From positions 54,540,251-54,604,250 of the forward strand of contig CP154956.1 in assembly GCA_039621445.1 (NCBI GenBank): a DNA stretch of 64,000 nt. Reading direction: 5' to 3'. The notes beneath the pieces were generated by a model. That model did not search any database. It saw only the letters and a program-made list of their open reading frames with translations, and was not told where the DNA came from. Source of the stretch: Euglena gracilis. Taxonomy: Eukaryota; Euglenida; Euglenophyceae; Euglenales. Each line of letters begins with the position of its first letter. Within the stretch, counting starts at the first letter, position 1. Below are positions 61,836-64,000 of the stretch, piece after piece. Both the position numbers and the translations under genes were made by a program.

Positions 61836-62651
61836 TTGGGTGAAGCTGTGCTACCCACCGTGATCCATTCATTTTCGACCGCAATCAACAGGTTTTTTTG
61901 CTCTTCGACAATTAAACACCTCGGAAACCGGCTTCCAACAAATAAACGTCATCCCTGTGCACAAAGGCACAACGCCCAACGCCGCAGACGGCTGCCGAGG
62001 TTCCGCCATCAGAATCCTCAACCCAGCCGCAACCGGCAACGTCAGTCACAGCCACCCCTCTCCTTACCTGCAGTGCCAACGGCACCAACCCCGACAGAAC
62101 CTGTCGCATCACCGACAATACCGACAGGTGTTTTAGGTGGTGTGTTACAGGGTCTGACCGCGGCGATGTCCGCAGTATCGGCAGTGCTGACCCCTTGCGG
62201 CTCACCTGCCGCATCCCCACCAGAAACCCAACGAGTTACTGCTGCAGATAGCAGCTCAACAGCCGTACAGGCTGCGGTCACAACTCCAATGGAGTTGGAT
62301 GTCCCAGCAGCTAAACCAGCTGCACCAACACCGCCAACGGCGGAAATGCAACCACCTCCTGCCAAACCTGCAGCTTCGGCACCGCCAACGGCGGAAAGAC
62401 CACTGCCTCCGGCAGATCCTGGGGAAGAACGCCGATATGGCAAGAACAGAAAGCCCAAGGCCAAAGCCCCAGCCGAAGGCTGCAAGCCCGCTGAAAGGCG
62501 GCGGGATGATGAGCCACCACCTCCTGGTGGAGACGGCCCTGGCGCAGGCCATAGGCCCACGATACCCATGGCCAGCTATGTGGCTGCAACCTCTGAAGGC
62601 GCTAAGCGCAAGCCTACCATCAGACCTCATGAGTCAAATGAGGACATTTGA
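61836..62651 (+). CDS. Gag-like polyprotein, copy 2, first frame
   Basis: Open frame of about 270 codons, probably coding from about 61960 where identity to copy 1 begins. Reads GVLGGVLQGLTAAMSAVSAV, AAKPAAPTPPTAEMQPPP, ERRYGKNRKPKAKAPAEGC and IPMASYVAATSEGAKRKP, then a stop inside a hairpin. The low-complexity Ala/Pro part and basic motif suit a nucleic-acid-binding capsid precursor; no homologue can be named. Confidence 0.6.
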   Translation: MGEAVLPTVIHSFSTAINRFFCSSTIKHLGNRLPTNKRHPCAQRHNAQRRRRLPRFRHQNPQPSRNRQRQSQPPLSLPAVPTAPTPTEPVASPTIPTGVLGGVLQGLTAAMSAVSAVLTPCGSPAASPPETQRVTAADSSSTAVQAAVTTPMELDVPAAKPAAPTPPTAEMQPPPAKPAASAPPTAERPLPPADPGEERRYGKNRKPKAKAPAEGCKPAERRRDDEPPPPGGDGPGAGHRPTIPMASYVAATSEGAKRKPTIRPHESNEDI

Positions 62652-62673
62652 CTCACGAGGGACTCAAATGTCC
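62642..62673 (+). promoter_or_regulatory. Hairpin at the frame switch of gag copy 2
   Basis: GGACATTTGACTC, 6-nt loop ACGAGG, GACTCAAATGTCC (12 of 13 paired). The stop of the first frame is in the 5' arm. A frameshift-stimulating structure or a local inverted duplication. Confidence 0.5.
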
Positions 62674-63831
62674 CTCATGAGGCCAATGAGCCATTTTGGA
62701 ATGAGGACGTATTGTCCAGAAGTAAACCCCCTCCAAACTCGCCAGGGTAGGATCAATATGATCTGTAACAGCAGTGACCCCTGGCTGAACAAGTGGATTA
62801 AGCCCTTGTTCCACCGGGATCAACCTGGTAATTTCACGACCAGCCACACTTGGCGTTTTTGGAACGCAAAATTGACAAGGGTATTTGCCCAATATTTTGG
62901 AGGAAATTTCGTCCTAAATTTCCAGGAAAATGATCCACTATTGTGGTTATGTATAGCATGCCATAGGCTACGAAACGACATGCCCGCAGTGCATATCTGC
63001 ACACGCAACCCGGACAGCATTAGCTTCCACCATGACGCATATGTGCGCAATTGCGCAGCATTGGTTTGTGGCGATTGCCTACTGGCATGGTCCAGTACAG
63101 GGATTTTTTTAAGTTTGGACCCCCGGGGGGGGGGGAGGGGGAGGGGTAGGGTGGGTGGGACCGCCGGACCCCCTCCCCCCCCCCCCGGGGGGGGGTCCCC
63201 CTGGAGGGGGGTGGGATATACTTTTCGGCGCCGCAGGCGCCGAAAAAGTTCTATTTTTAGCACTTTTCGCGATTTTTCGGCCATTTTTTGTGGGTCCCCC
63301 GGACCCCCCTCCCCCCCCCCGGGGGGGGCCCCCCCTCTAGGGGGTGGGCGGGGGGGGGGGGGGACCCCCCCCCCCCCCCCCCCCCGGTCTTAAAAAAACC
63401 CCTGGTCCAGTATGGACAATTTCCGCTGGACGCAAAATCATTATGACAAGGACATACCTGTCCCTTGCATCAACTGCCTACAGGAAGATTTCTGGTTACC
63501 TGCCACTGGCGGTATGACTAGAACCATACCAGAAAATGAAGACCATCTGGTCAAATTCAAACAGGACCACAAGTCCCAGATCAAGTTTTACCATTTCAAG
63601 AAATTCAGAGCTGTACACAGCTACCGCACAGACGGAATCGCCAAAGATTTTCATCTTGACAGCGCAGCTGTCCGACTCGCAGTCGAGTCCGCAGGCAAGG
63701 CCAAAGTGCCATATCTTTTTCAAGACTCCGATTGGGACAGGGTGATATACCCACTTTTTTCGGCACAAACCCTGCCAAACCAAACACGTTTTACATTTTT
63801 GTTGCCCGAATACCCCCCTGATGCCCTGTAA
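62652..63831 (+). CDS. Gag-like polyprotein, copy 2, second frame (interrupted)
   Basis: Continues one frame over: MSLMRPMSHFGMRTYCPEVN, SSDPWLNKWIKPLFHRDQPG, FAQYFGGNFVLNFQENDPLL and HHDAYVRNCAALVCGDCLLA. The 63098-63404 insertion follows, then FRWTQNHYDKDIPVPCINCL (CGDC..CINC could be a metal site) and DSDWDRVIYPLFSAQTLP, ending at 63831. Without insertion and duplication (315 bp) the frame is continuous. Folded-looking and not low complexity; no known family recognised. Confidence 0.65.
63098..63404. mobile_element. 307-bp hAT-like element in gag copy 2
   Basis: Ends CAGGGATTTTTTTAAG / CTTAAAAAAACCCCTG; 8-bp duplication GTCCAGTA (63090-63097, 63405-63412). Interior of long G and C runs around a GGCGCCGCAGGCGCC palindrome. 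Confidence 0.9.
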
Positions 63832-64000
63832 AGATGGAATTTACCGATTGGGTGAGAGAAATTTTAAGGCCATTCACCATCCGAGCGTGAGTCGCAAATT
63901 GGCATTGCAAGGCAGATCCTGCGATTTACTCGGGGATACCCCCACAGGTTCAATGCAACCATCCCCACCTGAATTTTTGGATCTGGCCGGCAATGTTGCC

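Noticed and set aside
62042-62630. Minus-strand frames opposite gag copy 2
   Set aside because: Complement of the Ala/Pro-rich coding sequence, also open opposite copy 1; no independent support.

Overview
The window is nuclear DNA from a eukaryote with a large, intron-rich, repeat-saturated genome. It has spliced genes, kilobase introns full of repeats, a Ty3/gypsy chromovirus, hAT and tyrosine-recombinase elements, very long microsatellites, and homopolymer G/C runs capping many small elements. Most introns I could define are GT-AG. One looks GA-AG, and several acceptors read AG|G, which recalls dinoflagellates and other repeat-rich protists. The species cannot be fixed from the sequence. 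I saw no rRNA, tRNA or CRISPR array.

Layout. 0-0.6 kb (+): catalytic end of a tyrosine recombinase, cut by the window edge. 3.4-22.3 kb (-): one host-type gene, a dynamin-superfamily GTPase of at least 14 short exons (about 700 residues), rebuilt from splice sites with nearly continuous phase. Its introns hold GT/GCGT, CT and 1-kb hexanucleotide arrays and several small inverted-repeat elements. 24.2-26.4 kb: inverted-repeat element with recombinase-like fragments and long palindromes. 26.5-30.6 kb (+): retroelement whose open frames join a Penelope-like reverse transcriptase, CCCH fingers, an OTU protease domain, a J-domain and more CCCH fingers. 30.8-32.35 kb: AT-rich simple sequence. 32.4-37.3 kb (+): dead chromovirus (methyltransferase-like region, RT, RNase H, integrase, chromodomain) split by three precisely definable insertions. 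38.3-41.5 kb: 50-bp minisatellite split by an inverted-repeat element. 41.5-44.45 kb (+), 47.2-51.2 kb (-), 54.8-55.3 kb (+) and 61.8-64 kb (+): Pro/Gln-rich gag-like polyprotein remnants, also riddled with insertions. 48.1-49.7 kb: element capped by GGGACGCGG arrays carrying a spliced SANT/Myb-like gene. 52.5-53.7 kb: hAT relic inside telomere-like repeats. 56.4-61.0 kb: second recombinase-type region with a PHD-like finger and identical 32-bp palindromic sites near both ends.

Apart from the GTPase gene, nearly everything is mobile. Insertions inside recognisable coding sequence, or in one of two gag copies, give exact element ends, target-site duplications and insertion order. At least four insertion behaviours recur: CAGGG-type ends with 7-8 bp duplications (hAT-like), 9-bp duplications (Mutator-like), 3-bp duplications with purine-rich ends, and a GGGACGCGG-capped family.
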